DNA of 39,753 bases from an uncultured Selenomonadaceae bacterium (GTDB lineage Bacteria > Bacillota > Negativicutes > Selenomonadales > Selenomonadaceae): the NCBI GenBank assembly GCA_905234175.1, contig CAJOGX010000016.1, positions 1 through 39,753 of the forward strand, in the 5' to 3' direction. Below the pieces are notes generated by a model, which was not told where the DNA came from, made no database searches, and was given only the letters and a program-made list of their open reading frames with translations. Made by a program: the position numbers and the translations under genes. Shown here piece by piece: positions 15,918 to 25,089 of the stretch. Numbering within the stretch: the first letter of the stretch is position 1; each line of letters opens with the position of its first letter.

Positions 15918-16826
15918 ATGGGACAAGGTATTGGAATTAAAGACATGCGCGCGTTTTTTGCAATAGTCGAAGAAGGAAATATCAGCCACGCCGCCCAGCG
16001 CCTCGACGTTGCTCAGCCCGCACTCAGCCGGCAGATGAAACGCCTCGAAGAAAAACTCAACGTCACACTTTTCGAGCGCGGTTCCCGCCGCATTCGCCTC
16101 ACTGACGCCGGTCGCGTTCTCTACAGCCGCGTCGAAAATATTCTCGGTATGGTCGACGGCACCGTCCGCGAAATTACCGAAATCGGCACCGGCTCAAAAG
16201 GCACGATTCGCATTGGCACGATAACCAGCTCCGGCGCGCTGATTCTGCCAGACTTAATTTCCGAGTTTCGCAAGATCTATCCGAATATCACGTTTGAAAT
16301 TTTTGAAGCGGAAGGCGCGCGCGTTCTGGAACTCCTCGACAGCCATCTGATTGAAATCGCTATCACGCGGACGCAGGTTGACAATCTCGCCTATGAACTT
16401 CTCGTGCTGCCGAATGAGCCGCTGGTTATGATCATGAACCGGCAAAGTGAGTGCGGCGAAGACAGCGACGTTATCAGGCTGGCGGAACTTGAAAATCAGC
16501 CGCTGATAATCCCGTTGCGCTGGAAATCGATTTTCGAGGCGAACTGTAAAAAAGCTGGCTTCGAGCCGGAAATAATCTGTGTCTCGGACAGCGTCGTACA
16601 GGATTTGCTTATGGTCAAAATGAATCTTGGCGCGGCAATGATACCAATTTCCAGCCAGAAACTTTTGACGGACGGCGACCTGATTTACAAACGCTTAGTG
16701 GAACCGGAAATGAAAACGCACACAGTCGTTTCGTGGCTGAAAAACCAGACGCTCTCGACGGCCTGCCGCAACTTTTTAGCAATGTTCAAGGAAAAATTTA
16801 TGAAGGAAAATCGCGATGATGTTTGA
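15918..16826 (+). CDS. LysR-family transcriptional regulator
   Basis: 302 residues. Winged helix-turn-helix in residues 8-66 (DMRAFFAIVEEGNISHAAQRLD ... QPALSRQMKRLEEKL), linker helix, then a periplasmic-binding-protein-like effector domain (GSKGTIRIGTITSSGALILP onward). It is divergent from dhaL-gltX with a shared 115-bp region that holds a LysR-type dyad, so it probably controls itself and possibly dhaL. The stop codon overlaps the start of the thioesterase gene. The effector cannot be told from sequence. Confidence 0.92.
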   Translation: MGQGIGIKDMRAFFAIVEEGNISHAAQRLDVAQPALSRQMKRLEEKLNVTLFERGSRRIRLTDAGRVLYSRVENILGMVDGTVREITEIGTGSKGTIRIGTITSSGALILPDLISEFRKIYPNITFEIFEAEGARVLELLDSHLIEIAITRTQVDNLAYELLVLPNEPLVMIMNRQSECGEDSDVIRLAELENQPLIIPLRWKSIFEANCKKAGFEPEIICVSDSVVQDLLMVKMNLGAAMIPISSQKLLTDGDLIYKRLVEPEMKTHTVVSWLKNQTLSTACRNFLAMFKEKFMKENRDDV

Positions 16827-17232
16827 AGAATTAAGCGTTGGACTGGCAAAATCTGTTTCGATGGTCGTCACGGAAAAAGACACGGCGCTGGCAGTGGGCT
16901 CCGGCAGCCTTGAAGTTTTAGCTACGCCCAAACTTGTCGCACTCATGGAAAATGCGGCGGCGGATTTAACAGACGAATATTTACCGCCGGAATGGACTTC
17001 GGTAGGATTTTTAATGCGCGTTTCGCACGTCGCGCCAACGCCCGTTGGAATGGAAGTCCGCGTGGAAGCCGAGCTTATCGAAATTGATGACCGGCAAATA
17101 ACTTTTATGATTAAAGCCTACGACGACTGCGACGAAGTTGGAATTGCGCGCCACGAAAGATTTATCGTCGAACGCAAGAGATTTCAGTCGAAGGCGGACG
17201 CCAAAAGACACACGCGCAAAAAAAACAGTTGA
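16816..17232 (+). CDS. FlK-like hot-dog thioesterase
   Basis: 138-residue hot-dog-fold acyl-CoA thioesterase. It keeps the catalytic triad geometry of fluoroacetyl-CoA thioesterase FlK: Thr37, Glu45 and His71 here are spaced +8 and +26, exactly as Thr42, Glu50 and His76 of FlK. The central helix ATPKLVALMENAA is typical. The physiological substrate is unknown; many bacteria that never see fluoroacetate carry such proteins. Start ATG at 16816 lies 11 nt inside the end of the LysR gene with AAGGA 8 nt upstream, so the two genes are coupled. The C-terminus ends in a basic tail (KADAKRHTRKKNS). Confidence 0.85.
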   Translation: MMFEELSVGLAKSVSMVVTEKDTALAVGSGSLEVLATPKLVALMENAAADLTDEYLPPEWTSVGFLMRVSHVAPTPVGMEVRVEAELIEIDDRQITFMIKAYDDCDEVGIARHERFIVERKRFQSKADAKRHTRKKNS

Positions 17233-17257
17233 CAACCACCGGCGTTTGTGGTATCCT
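17229..17257 (+). promoter_or_regulatory. Promoter of tRNA-Ser(GCT)
   Basis: Consensus -35 TTGACA (17229-17234), 17-nt spacer, -10 TATCCT (17252-17257), overlapping the thioesterase stop codon. A 7-bp hairpin AAGTCTT/AAGACTT (17261-17278) sits in the leader immediately before the tRNA. Confidence 0.75.
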
Positions 17258-17279
17258 TGCAAAGTCTTAAAAAAGACTT

Positions 17280-17365
17280 GGAGTGGTACCCAAGTCGGTG
17301 AAGGGGACGGTTTGCTAAACCGTTAGGCTCGCAAGGGCGCGGAGGTTCGAGTCCTCTCCACTCCG
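17280..17365 (+). tRNA. tRNA-Ser (anticodon GCT)
   Basis: Class II tRNA of 86 nt. Acceptor stem GGAGTGG (17280-17286) pairs with CCACTCC (17358-17364), discriminator G. The anticodon loop reads TTGCTAA with GCT at 17314-17316; a long variable arm (TTAGGCTCGCAAGGGCGC region) and the T-loop GGTTCGAGTCC follow. CCA is not encoded. It decodes AGC/AGU. Confidence 0.96.
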
Positions 17366-17380
17366 CTAAATGTTTTTGAA

Positions 17381-17406
17381 GCTCTCCAGCTCGGAGGGCT
17401 TTTTTC
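17381..17406 (+). terminator. Intrinsic terminator of tRNA-Ser(GCT)
   Basis: Stem GCTCTCC/GGAGGGC with a 5-nt loop followed by TTTTTT, 16 nt after the tRNA. Confidence 0.85.
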
Positions 17407-17426
17407 GTTGCATAAAAAGTCAGACA

Positions 17427-17465
17427 CAAAAAAACCGGAAGAACTCATTGCTGAGCTCCTCCGGT
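17427..17465 (-). terminator. Intrinsic terminator of the giant RTX gene
   Basis: Read on the minus strand, a long stem starting ACCGGA (17465) and closing TCCGGT (17434), with only two mismatches and a GCAA-type loop, is followed by a T-run (17434-17427). It lies 44 nt after the stop codon of the giant gene. Confidence 0.88.
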
Positions 17466-17508
17466 CGAATTATTTTACGCCGCGAAAATTAATCCGCGCG
17501 AATTGTTT

Positions 17509-20500
17509 TTAGCTCCAGGTCTGGTTGGTAGTGGACGCGGTGTAAACCTGATAGCTGCCGTCGCCCTTGTTGACTTCAACCTGAGCGCCGTTGGCATTCT
17601 TAATCGTGAGGGTACCGCCGCCGGATTCCGCCTTGAGCTGAATCTGCACATCGTCGCCGTTGAAGTACGCCTGTCCCTGTACGAGGTCATCAAGCGTAAT
17701 ATCGCCGAGGCGGATACGGTCGTTGGCGGCGTCGAAGCCGGTAATTGTGTCGTTGCTGCCGCACTTGGTGAAGAAGAACATGTCGGTGCCGGCGCCCGCG
17801 ATAAGCTCGTTGTTGCCGTAGCCGCCGCCCCAGAGACTTGAGCTGTTGCCTTCGCCGCCGGCCGTGATTGTGTTGTCGCCAGCGCCGCCAGCCAAAGTCA
17901 GCTGCGCGTTCGTTGCCGCAGAAGCGTCGATTACGCCAATGCCTTCGTAAACCTTGCCGTGATGTCCGTCGAGCCAGACAGCAACGTTATCTTCAGTCGC
18001 CGCAATGCTGAGAGTGTCAGCCGCGCCTTCCTGGTTACCAACATACACGAACGTTTCCTTGTCGTAGGTGAAGTTGTTCTTCGCGCCGGAAGTCTGTCCA
18101 ACCTGCATGATTCTTTCTTCGCCGTCGTAGCCCAGCTGGTAAAGAATCTTGTTGTTCGCGTTAATGCCGGCGTCTTCGTGAAGAGTGAGCTTGCTGTTGC
18201 CGTCAACCTTAATTTCGATATTGTTGCCGTTCGCGGTGATAGCGCTCGTGCCTTCCTGCCAGTTGTAAACAATAATCTTGTCCGCCGCAACTTTGTCCGC
18301 GTCGGAGGCGCTGCCCTGGTAGTAGCCGAAGTTGTCAACAATGTCGCTGCCGTCGTTTTCAAGACCGAAGTAAATCGTGCTGCCTGCAACGCTGGTCGAA
18401 GTGCCGCCGCTGACAATGCTGTCGTTGCCGCCGCCCAGCGAAACGTGCTTGCGGGAATCAGCGCTCGCCGTGCCGCCCAGTACCAGAACGTCCTTGTCGC
18501 CGGTGCCTACCAGCGTCGCCGCGCCGCTGTTGTTGAGTACCACGTTGTGAATATTCTCGTAGTTGCCGCCGTTAAGGCTAATCGTGTCGGCAATGTCGTT
18601 AACGCCGTCGGTGAAGGTCAGCGTCGCGTTCACGTCCGCCGCCGTGTAGTACATGTCCGCAATGTCGTCGTTGCTGGTAATCTGCACGTTCTTGCTGCTG
18701 CGGAGGTAGCTGAGTTTAGTGCTGTCGTCGGGCGTGCCAAGCAGCAGGTCGAAGACTTCGGTCGCGCTGTCGTTGTCAACGAAGTAAATCGTGTCGTTGG
18801 AATTGTGCGCGATGAGCGTGTCTTCTTTGTTGTCGAAGGTCAGCGCTCTGGCGTCGGTGTTGAGGATGTTGTTGCCGCTGGCGTTGTCGAAGCCGAACTC
18901 AAAGTTGTGGATGTAGGTTCTGCCGCCGCCCAGCTGTACAACTGCGCCTTCCTCTTTCTTAGAGTCGTTCGCCGCAGTGATATAAATTTCGTCGCTGCCG
19001 GAGCCCGCGTTCACGGTGTCGTTGCCGCCCACGAAAATCGTATCGTTGCCGCTGGAGCCAACAACGCTGTCGCTCGCGCCGTCGTTCTGGTCAGCAACCA
19101 TGAGCACGGCGCCTTCGCTGAATGCGTTGGTGTTGACGTTGCCGCCGTCAGCCGCCGCCCAGGTCAGCTTGTGAATATCCTGCGCGCTGCTGTCGGTGAA
19201 GCGGACGTTCAGCGCGCTGACAGTTGCGTCGGAGCTGGTATCCGCGCTGTTGAGCGTGAATTTGCCGCCGCCTGCAATGTTAATCGTGTTGTCCTTAACG
19301 GTAATCTTGTCGACGAGAGTTTGGGCGTCGAGGTTCTTGTTAATATCCGCGAGCTTGCTGGCAACAAGTACGTCGCCCTGAGCCGCGCTGTAATCGCTAA
19401 TCGCATAAGCACCGTTCGCGTCGAAGAAATAATCTGCGCCAGCGCCGCCGGTAACTTTGTCGCCCTTCTTCGCGGCGATGGAGTCGTTGCCCGCGCCGCC
19501 GATAAGCGTAGCCGTGCCGCCTTCGTTAGCAAGGTAGGAACCGACGCTGCCGGCCTGCGCGTAGTTGTTGCCGCGAGCGTTCGCGCCGAATTTGATATAG
19601 TTAGCGTTGTTGCCGCCGAGGACGGTGTGATTGACGCCGGTCGTGCCGGTAAGCGGGTCAATCGCCACGACGCTGGGCGAACCCTTGCTCACGTCGATAA
19701 CGGAAGTGCGGATGCTCGTGTCGGAGTCTTCAAAGATAACAATATTGTCATTGGTGAAGGACTGGAGCGTAACGGCGGTGAGGTCGTCGGAATTAAGCGC
19801 CGCGTCGCCGTAAATGTTGATACCGCCTTCGACGCTGGAAGATGCCGAAGTGGAATCGCTGGCGTTTTCGTAGCCCGCAACCGTGGAGCTCGGTGCGCCG
19901 GAATTTTCCGTGCCGAGTTTCTGATAAAGTGCAAAAACCGGCTGAGAAGCTGCCAGGGCGGCGGCTTCAACGGAATCGATAACGCCTTCGCGCGCGTCTT
20001 CGTTTTCTTTTACGCTCTTTTCGACGGCGGATGCGTTGCCGTGCTGGTCGAAGGTGATATAGCCGAGCGTTTCGGTTACGGCGACTGCCGCGCTCTTGCC
20101 AATCTTGTAATTGCCGCCGGAAACGGTGAGCGTATCGCCGGTGCCGAAGCTGACGCCGGTAAGCGTGACGTTGGAGCCGTTGACGCTGAGCGCTAACGGG
20201 TCACCTGTATAAGTCGCGTCTTCGCCAATTTCAACAGTCGTATTGTTGACATTGAGCGTAACGGCGGTGTCGTAATCGGGCATTTCGTACGTGACAACAA
20301 ATTTATCGTCGCTGCTGGTGTTAATCGTCGTGGCAACGGCAACATCGTAGAATCCGGTAACCTTATCGTCGCCGTTGGTGAAAACCATAACGTCATCAAT
20401 ATCGTCCGCGTCCGCCGCCGCCAGAGTTACGCCAGCGCCGTTGACTGTGACAGCCGCCGTAGTTTTTTCCGTATCAGCGAAAGTGAGAGCCGCCGAGCCG

Positions 20501-23500
20501 CCGGTAATAACGATATTGTCGCCGTTCTGAACTTCCTGCACATTAACAACCGGCGAATCTTCGTAGAAGAGGAATCTAGCGTCGGCGCGTGCGCTGTTGG
20601 AATAGGTGTAGTCGTTGAGCTTGAAGCTGTTGTCGCCGTTAACGGTAATGTAACCTTCGCTCACGCCGGAAATCGCAGCGATACCAGCGTTGTGCGCTTT
20701 TTCTTCGAGCGTGAAGGTAACGCCGTTTTCGTTGTTGCCGTCGTACGCAACATCAATGCCGTTGACTTTAATTGTAGCGTCAGAGTTAGAAACGTTGACA
20801 ACGGCCGCGCCGGAATCTGCGGAGGAAGTGCCGAGAACTTCGAGCGTGGAATCAGAATCAGCGGAAACTGTAACGTTGCCTGTTGCGTCGAAGAATAATT
20901 CAGAAACTCCTCCGTTGACAGGGCTTGAGGTACCAGGAATGGTAAATTCTTCGACAGCGGCGTTTTTAATCGTCCAGGTTGCGTCGCCAACGGTAAGACC
21001 GTTAACAGTAGCTCTGTCTGCAACAGTCGACAGGGTGATATTATCAGAAAGTCCCTGAATAGAACTAATGACATTACCATTGGATTTGTCAGCGGTGATA
21101 ATCGCGCGGGTGCCGTCGCTGTCAGCTGCTCCGCCAAATTCAATAAACTGAGCTCCAACACCAACTGCTCCAGCTTTAGCAGTCCAGCTGCCGCCAGCCG
21201 CGAGGGAAGTTGCGTGAATAACTTCATCTTCCACAACGGAAACCTGCGCGCCCTTGGAAACTGTCAGCACGTCGCCGGTCGTTCCGGAAGTGAAGGTAAC
21301 ATTCTTGCCGGAGTCGAGCGTAGCGGAGCCGGAATATCTGTCGTCGCTGGTGAGCGTAACATTTCCGTCCGTGTCGAACACAGCGAAATCGTCAAAGTTA
21401 TCGTCGTAGCCGGCAATATCCCAGGTTGCCTTGCCGTTCACGTTAATATCGCCTGCCGTGAGGGAAGTGCTGGTATCTTCAGCATTAACCACAAGGGTGC
21501 CGCTTGAGAAGTTAGCCTTAGCAATGCTGCTTCCGTCGCTGGAGTCGGCGGTAAGAGTAACAGCGCCGGAGGCGGAATGAGCCCAGGTCTTGCCAGCATA
21601 GGAAACCTCGTTGGCATTGGCAACCCATTTGCCGTTGGCGTCAAGGGAGTCGACAGCGACAATGGCGGCGTCGGAGCCGGAGCCTTCGATAGTGGCGGTG
21701 GCGGCGGAATTAAGAACAACGGAATCGGAATTGACGGAGATAGTGGCGCCATCTTCGGCAACGGTGAGTTCAACGCCGTCGTCAGCGCCTTCGATAGTGG
21801 AATTGGCTTTGGCGGCGCCTTGGATAGTGACGCCGTTGACGGCGATAAGGTCAGAGCCGGCGGAAGAGTCTTTGGAGGCAAAGAGGAGGGTGCCTTCGTC
21901 AAGGGCGGCGGAAAGAACAGAGCTGGCAGAGTCGGCGGCGGAAAGGTAAACGTCACCGTCGGCGAAGTAGGCAGCCCTGTCATAAGAGAGAGCGGTGTCA
22001 GAGGAATCGTTGAGAATCCAGTGCTGTTTATCGTCGATAGAATTGAGAGTAACAGCGCCCTCAGCCTGGGCGATAACAACGCCGGCGGTTACAGCCCCAA
22101 GGCTGACGGTACCGCCCTTGTCGGCGGTGGAGTAGTCGAGGTTGGCGTCGTTGAGGTTAAGAGTGACGTGCTTACTCTCGGCAGTAAGAGCAATATCGCC
22201 GTGGAGACCAATGAGCGCGGCGGTGTCGCTTTCTGCGGAAACAATGACGTATTCGCCGTCTTCGAGACCGGAGACAGTGCCAACGCCTTTAAGTACGAAG
22301 TCTTCGCCGGTACCGCCAATAAATGCGGGCGAGGCAAGGGAAGTGTTTTCAGTGTCACCGTCGGTAACGGCTTCCTGAATGGTAACGGGCGAATCAGTAC
22401 TGGAATCGGAATCGCTGAACTGGTAGTAGGCGGTAACGGTGGCGGTTTGCTCGTGAGTCCAGTTCTCGCCGTCGTAAGTATATGTAACGCCGTCAACTTC
22501 CTGCGTGTCGCCTTTGTCGGCGGTGTAGTACTCAGCAACAATGGCGGCGGCGGTATCAGAATCGGCGTTTTCGGTAACTTTGTCGCCGTAGTACCAAACG
22601 CCGTTGTCAGCGTTATAGGTGTAGGTGACGCCGTCGAGTTCGCGCGTATCGCCGTCGCTGGGCATATAGTAAGCGGCGAGAATCGCGCTGGCAACAGCCT
22701 CATCAGCGGCAACGGATTCGGTGCTGACATAAGACCATTCGCCGTTGTCAGCGTCATAGGTGTAGGTGACGCCGTCAACTTCCTGCGTAGCGCCGTCAGC
22801 GGGAAGATAGTCTTTAATAATAGCGGCGGCGACTTCATTGGTAGCGGTTTTGGTAACTTCGTCCTCGTAAGTCCAGTTATAGTCGGCTGCCTGATAAGTA
22901 TAAGTTTTGCCGTCAACGTCAGCGGTAGCGCCGTCGCTGGGAATGTAGTAAGCGGAGAGGATAGCGGTAACGATTCCGTCGTCAGCGGCGACAGGGGTAG
23001 TAATGGTAGTGTCATACGTCCATTCGCCGTCAACCTGAGTGTATTCAGTGCCGTCGTAGGTAACTTTGTCAGCAACGGTAGTGGCGGCGTCAACGATGTC
23101 AGCGATACGCGCGGCGTCGGTTACAGTTTCGGTGACAGTGGTGGTAGTGTCGTACGTCCATTTGCCGTTGGAATAGATGTATTTAGTGCCGTCGTAGGTA
23201 ACTTCGTCAGCAACGGTAGTGGCGGCGTCAACGATGTCAGCGATACGCGCGGCGTCGGTTACAATTTCGGTGACAGTGGTGGTAGTGGCGTACGTCCAGT
23301 TGCCGTTAGTATAAGTGTAAGTTATACCGTTAAGGGTAGTTTCAGTGTCAACAGTGGTAGCCGCGGCAACGATGTCAGCGATAACAGAAACGTCGGTTTC
23401 GGTTTCGGTAACATTTTCTAAGTAGCTCCAGGACTCGGTGGCGGCGTCATAGGTGTAGGTAACGCCGTCAACGTCAACGCTGGCGCCGTCGGTTATTAAC

Positions 23501-24768
23501 GCGGCGAGAATACCGGCGATAGTAGCGGTGTCGGTAACGACTTCGCTGGCGGAATCGAGCCAGTTCGCGCCGTCATAAGTATAAGTTTCGTTGTCAAAAT
23601 CAACGCTGGGGCCGTCGGTGAGGTTTTTAGTGAGGTAGGCTTCAACGGCAGCGGCGGCAATCGCGCTGTCAGAGGCGGCGGTTTGTTCTTCGGTAGTGAT
23701 GTACGTCCAGAAATCGCCGTCCTTAGTGTAAGTGGTGCCGTTTACAGTGACTTCGGATTCGACGGTAGTAGCCGCTTCAGTTATAGTGTCAATGAGTTCG
23801 GCGTCAGTGACAGTGGTGGTAGTAGTAACTTCGGTGTCATAAGTCCAGTTGCCGCCAATATAAGTGTAAGTAATGCCGTCAAGGGTAGTTTCGGAGTCAA
23901 CGGTGGTAGCTGCGGCGGCGATAGCGTCAACGAGGGCGGTGTCGGTGACGGTAGCGGTAGTGGAGACTTCAGTTTTATACGTCCAGTTGCCGTCAATATA
24001 AGTGTAGGTTATACCGTCAAGGGTAGTTTCAGAGTCGACAGTAGAGGCGGCGGCGGTTATGGCGTCAATGAGTTCGGCGTCAGTGACGGTAGTTGTAGTG
24101 GTGACTTCAGTTTCATACGTCCATTTTTCACCGTTATAGGTATATGTAACGCCGTCGTAGTCCTGCGTATCGCCAACGCTGAGGACAGATTCGAGGTAGG
24201 CGGCGTAAGCGGCAGCGGCGTGTTCTTCGTCAGCGGTAAGGGTTTCAGTGTCAGTGTAAGTCCAGTTACCGTCAGTATAAGTGTAAGTAACACCGTCGTA
24301 GTCGACAGTTTCTCCTTCGGCAGGGAGGTATATCTCGGCGAGAGTTGTAAGGGTATCGGTATCAGTAAGAATTAAAGTGGTTTCTGAAGGGTAAGTCCAT
24401 TCGCCGTTGGTATAAGTGTAAGTAACTCCTTCGTAGGTCTGAGTGTCGCCTTCTTCGGGGTCATAAAGGTCGAAGAGAGCCTCAGCAATTTCAGCGGTAG
24501 CGGCGGCGGTGGTATCTGTTTCATAAGTCCAGTTGCCGTCATTATAAGTGTAGGTTATACCGTCAATTTCCTGCGTGTCGCCTTCTTCGGGTTCATAGAA
24601 AGCCTCAAGTGCCTCAATAACGGCGGCATCTGTTTCGGTAACTGTCGAAGTTTCGCCGGTTTCAGTGGAAGTGCCTTCAACTACGACGTTGCTTTCCGAC
24701 GCGCTTACAGTCGGGGTATCGGGAAGAGCAAAGAGCTGCATATCCAAACCAAAGATTTTTTCAGTCAT
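17509..24768 (-). CDS. Giant repeat-rich RTX-type surface or secreted protein
   Basis: 2,419 residues, acidic, rich in Thr, Ser, Asp and Gly. A short N-terminus (MTEKIFGLDMQLFALPD) has no Sec signal. Residues about 75-770 hold 16 tandem copies of a roughly 46-residue unit with the core DGVTYTYxxGxWTYE followed by a Thr-rich linker. Residues about 790-1750 are beta-strand-rich repeats (patterns such as GNVTVSADSDSTLEV). The C-terminal third has RTX-like calcium-binding nonapeptide pieces: GGAGNDSI and TGGAGADYFFD (about 1766), GSSGNDTIFVGGNDTV (about 1910), LGGGNDSIVSGG (about 2110) and GGAGDNTITAGG with AGAGTDMFFF (about 2310), followed by ITGFDAANDRIRL. This layout points to export by a type I secretion system using a C-terminal signal (inference); no ABC exporter genes are adjacent. 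Strong SD GGAGG 10 nt before ATG. Likely an adhesin or S-layer-like protein; function unproven. Confidence 0.88.
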   Translation of the reverse strand: MTEKIFGLDMQLFALPDTPTVSASESNVVVEGTSTETGETSTVTETDAAVIEALEAFYEPEEGDTQEIDGITYTYNDGNWTYETDTTAAATAEIAEALFDLYDPEEGDTQTYEGVTYTYTNGEWTYPSETTLILTDTDTLTTLAEIYLPAEGETVDYDGVTYTYTDGNWTYTDTETLTADEEHAAAAYAAYLESVLSVGDTQDYDGVTYTYNGEKWTYETEVTTTTTVTDAELIDAITAAASTVDSETTLDGITYTYIDGNWTYKTEVSTTATVTDTALVDAIAAAATTVDSETTLDGITYTYIGGNWTYDTEVTTTTTVTDAELIDTITEAATTVESEVTVNGTTYTKDGDFWTYITTEEQTAASDSAIAAAAVEAYLTKNLTDGPSVDFDNETYTYDGANWLDSASEVVTDTATIAGILAALITDGASVDVDGVTYTYDAATESWSYLENVTETETDVSVIADIVAAATTVDTETTLNGITYTYTNGNWTYATTTTVTEIVTDAARIADIVDAATTVADEVTYDGTKYIYSNGKWTYDTTTTVTETVTDAARIADIVDAATTVADKVTYDGTEYTQVDGEWTYDTTITTPVAADDGIVTAILSAYYIPSDGATADVDGKTYTYQAADYNWTYEDEVTKTATNEVAAAIIKDYLPADGATQEVDGVTYTYDADNGEWSYVSTESVAADEAVASAILAAYYMPSDGDTRELDGVTYTYNADNGVWYYGDKVTENADSDTAAAIVAEYYTADKGDTQEVDGVTYTYDGENWTHEQTATVTAYYQFSDSDSSTDSPVTIQEAVTDGDTENTSLASPAFIGGTGEDFVLKGVGTVSGLEDGEYVIVSAESDTAALIGLHGDIALTAESKHVTLNLNDANLDYSTADKGGTVSLGAVTAGVVIAQAEGAVTLNSIDDKQHWILNDSSDTALSYDRAAYFADGDVYLSAADSASSVLSAALDEGTLLFASKDSSAGSDLIAVNGVTIQGAAKANSTIEGADDGVELTVAEDGATISVNSDSVVLNSAATATIEGSGSDAAIVAVDSLDANGKWVANANEVSYAGKTWAHSASGAVTLTADSSDGSSIAKANFSSGTLVVNAEDTSTSLTAGDINVNGKATWDIAGYDDNFDDFAVFDTDGNVTLTSDDRYSGSATLDSGKNVTFTSGTTGDVLTVSKGAQVSVVEDEVIHATSLAAGGSWTAKAGAVGVGAQFIEFGGAADSDGTRAIITADKSNGNVISSIQGLSDNITLSTVADRATVNGLTVGDATWTIKNAAVEEFTIPGTSSPVNGGVSELFFDATGNVTVSADSDSTLEVLGTSSADSGAAVVNVSNSDATIKVNGIDVAYDGNNENGVTFTLEEKAHNAGIAAISGVSEGYITVNGDNSFKLNDYTYSNSARADARFLFYEDSPVVNVQEVQNGDNIVITGGSAALTFADTEKTTAAVTVNGAGVTLAAADADDIDDVMVFTNGDDKVTGFYDVAVATTINTSSDDKFVVTYEMPDYDTAVTLNVNNTTVEIGEDATYTGDPLALSVNGSNVTLTGVSFGTGDTLTVSGGNYKIGKSAAVAVTETLGYITFDQHGNASAVEKSVKENEDAREGVIDSVEAAALAASQPVFALYQKLGTENSGAPSSTVAGYENASDSTSASSSVEGGINIYGDAALNSDDLTAVTLQSFTNDNIVIFEDSDTSIRTSVIDVSKGSPSVVAIDPLTGTTGVNHTVLGGNNANYIKFGANARGNNYAQAGSVGSYLANEGGTATLIGGAGNDSIAAKKGDKVTGGAGADYFFDANGAYAISDYSAAQGDVLVASKLADINKNLDAQTLVDKITVKDNTINIAGGGKFTLNSADTSSDATVSALNVRFTDSSAQDIHKLTWAAADGGNVNTNAFSEGAVLMVADQNDGASDSVVGSSGNDTIFVGGNDTVNAGSGSDEIYITAANDSKKEEGAVVQLGGGRTYIHNFEFGFDNASGNNILNTDARALTFDNKEDTLIAHNSNDTIYFVDNDSATEVFDLLLGTPDDSTKLSYLRSSKNVQITSNDDIADMYYTAADVNATLTFTDGVNDIADTISLNGGNYENIHNVVLNNSGAATLVGTGDKDVLVLGGTASADSRKHVSLGGGNDSIVSGGTSTSVAGSTIYFGLENDGSDIVDNFGYYQGSASDADKVAADKIIVYNWQEGTSAITANGNNIEIKVDGNSKLTLHEDAGINANNKILYQLGYDGEERIMQVGQTSGAKNNFTYDKETFVYVGNQEGAADTLSIAATEDNVAVWLDGHHGKVYEGIGVIDASAATNAQLTLAGGAGDNTITAGGEGNSSSLWGGGYGNNELIAGAGTDMFFFTKCGSNDTITGFDAANDRIRLGDITLDDLVQGQAYFNGDDVQIQLKAESGGGTLTIKNANGAQVEVNKGDGSYQVYTASTTNQTWS
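22450..24570 (-). repeat. 16-copy tandem coding repeat inside the giant protein
   Basis: Sixteen diverged units of about 135-140 bases encode [acidic-Ala helix]-[GDTQEVDGVTYTYDxxNGxWTYE]-[Thr-rich linker]. Best-preserved neighbours are units 5-6 and 10-12, where whole stretches (VTDAARIADIVDAATTVAD) recur almost unchanged, which points to recent duplication within the array. The YTY...WTY core suggests a small beta-hairpin module. Confidence 0.85.
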
Positions 24769-25089
24769 GTTAATTCATTCCTCCGAAAAAATTTTTCTAA
24801 CATTAGTCGCGAACCTGGTAGACGCCTTCGCGCCAGTTTTCATGCTATATGGTCGTCATTCGCGACTAACAACGACAACGTACAGCAATATCTCCACGAA
24901 CGCCAATCACTAATCCGAACGCGCGGAAAAGCTGGTTTCGTCGGCAAAATTGATACTGTTCAAAGACCACTTCCCCTCTCGCGATTTTGGCGGCGTTAAA
25001 AATTGCATAAAAATAGACAACCGTGCGAAACAACCGCCCGATTTAACGCCTATTTATACCAAAAAATTAATCTATCGTCAAGTTGCAAT
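24769..25089 (-). promoter_or_regulatory. Promoter and long structured leader of the giant RTX gene
   Basis: Minus-strand -35 TTGACG (25081-25076), 17-nt spacer, -10 TATAAA (25058-25053). Transcription would start near 25046, leaving a 5' leader of about 278 nt. Within it an exact 11-bp inverted repeat, TTAGTCGCGAA (24803-24813) against TTCGCGACTAA (24859-24869), can close a large stem-loop with a further CTGG/CCAG stem inside; its 3' foot lies about 20 nt before the GGAGG ribosome site (24780-24784). No coding region is visible in this 320-base gap. Confidence 0.75.

Noticed and set aside
17959-20196. Very long open frame on the plus strand opposite the giant gene (another at 21577-23421)
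   Set aside because: It is a mirror of the biased codons and repeats of the giant gene; no ribosome site, low-complexity product (Val/Ala/Asn-rich), and the minus strand has motifs, promoter and terminator.
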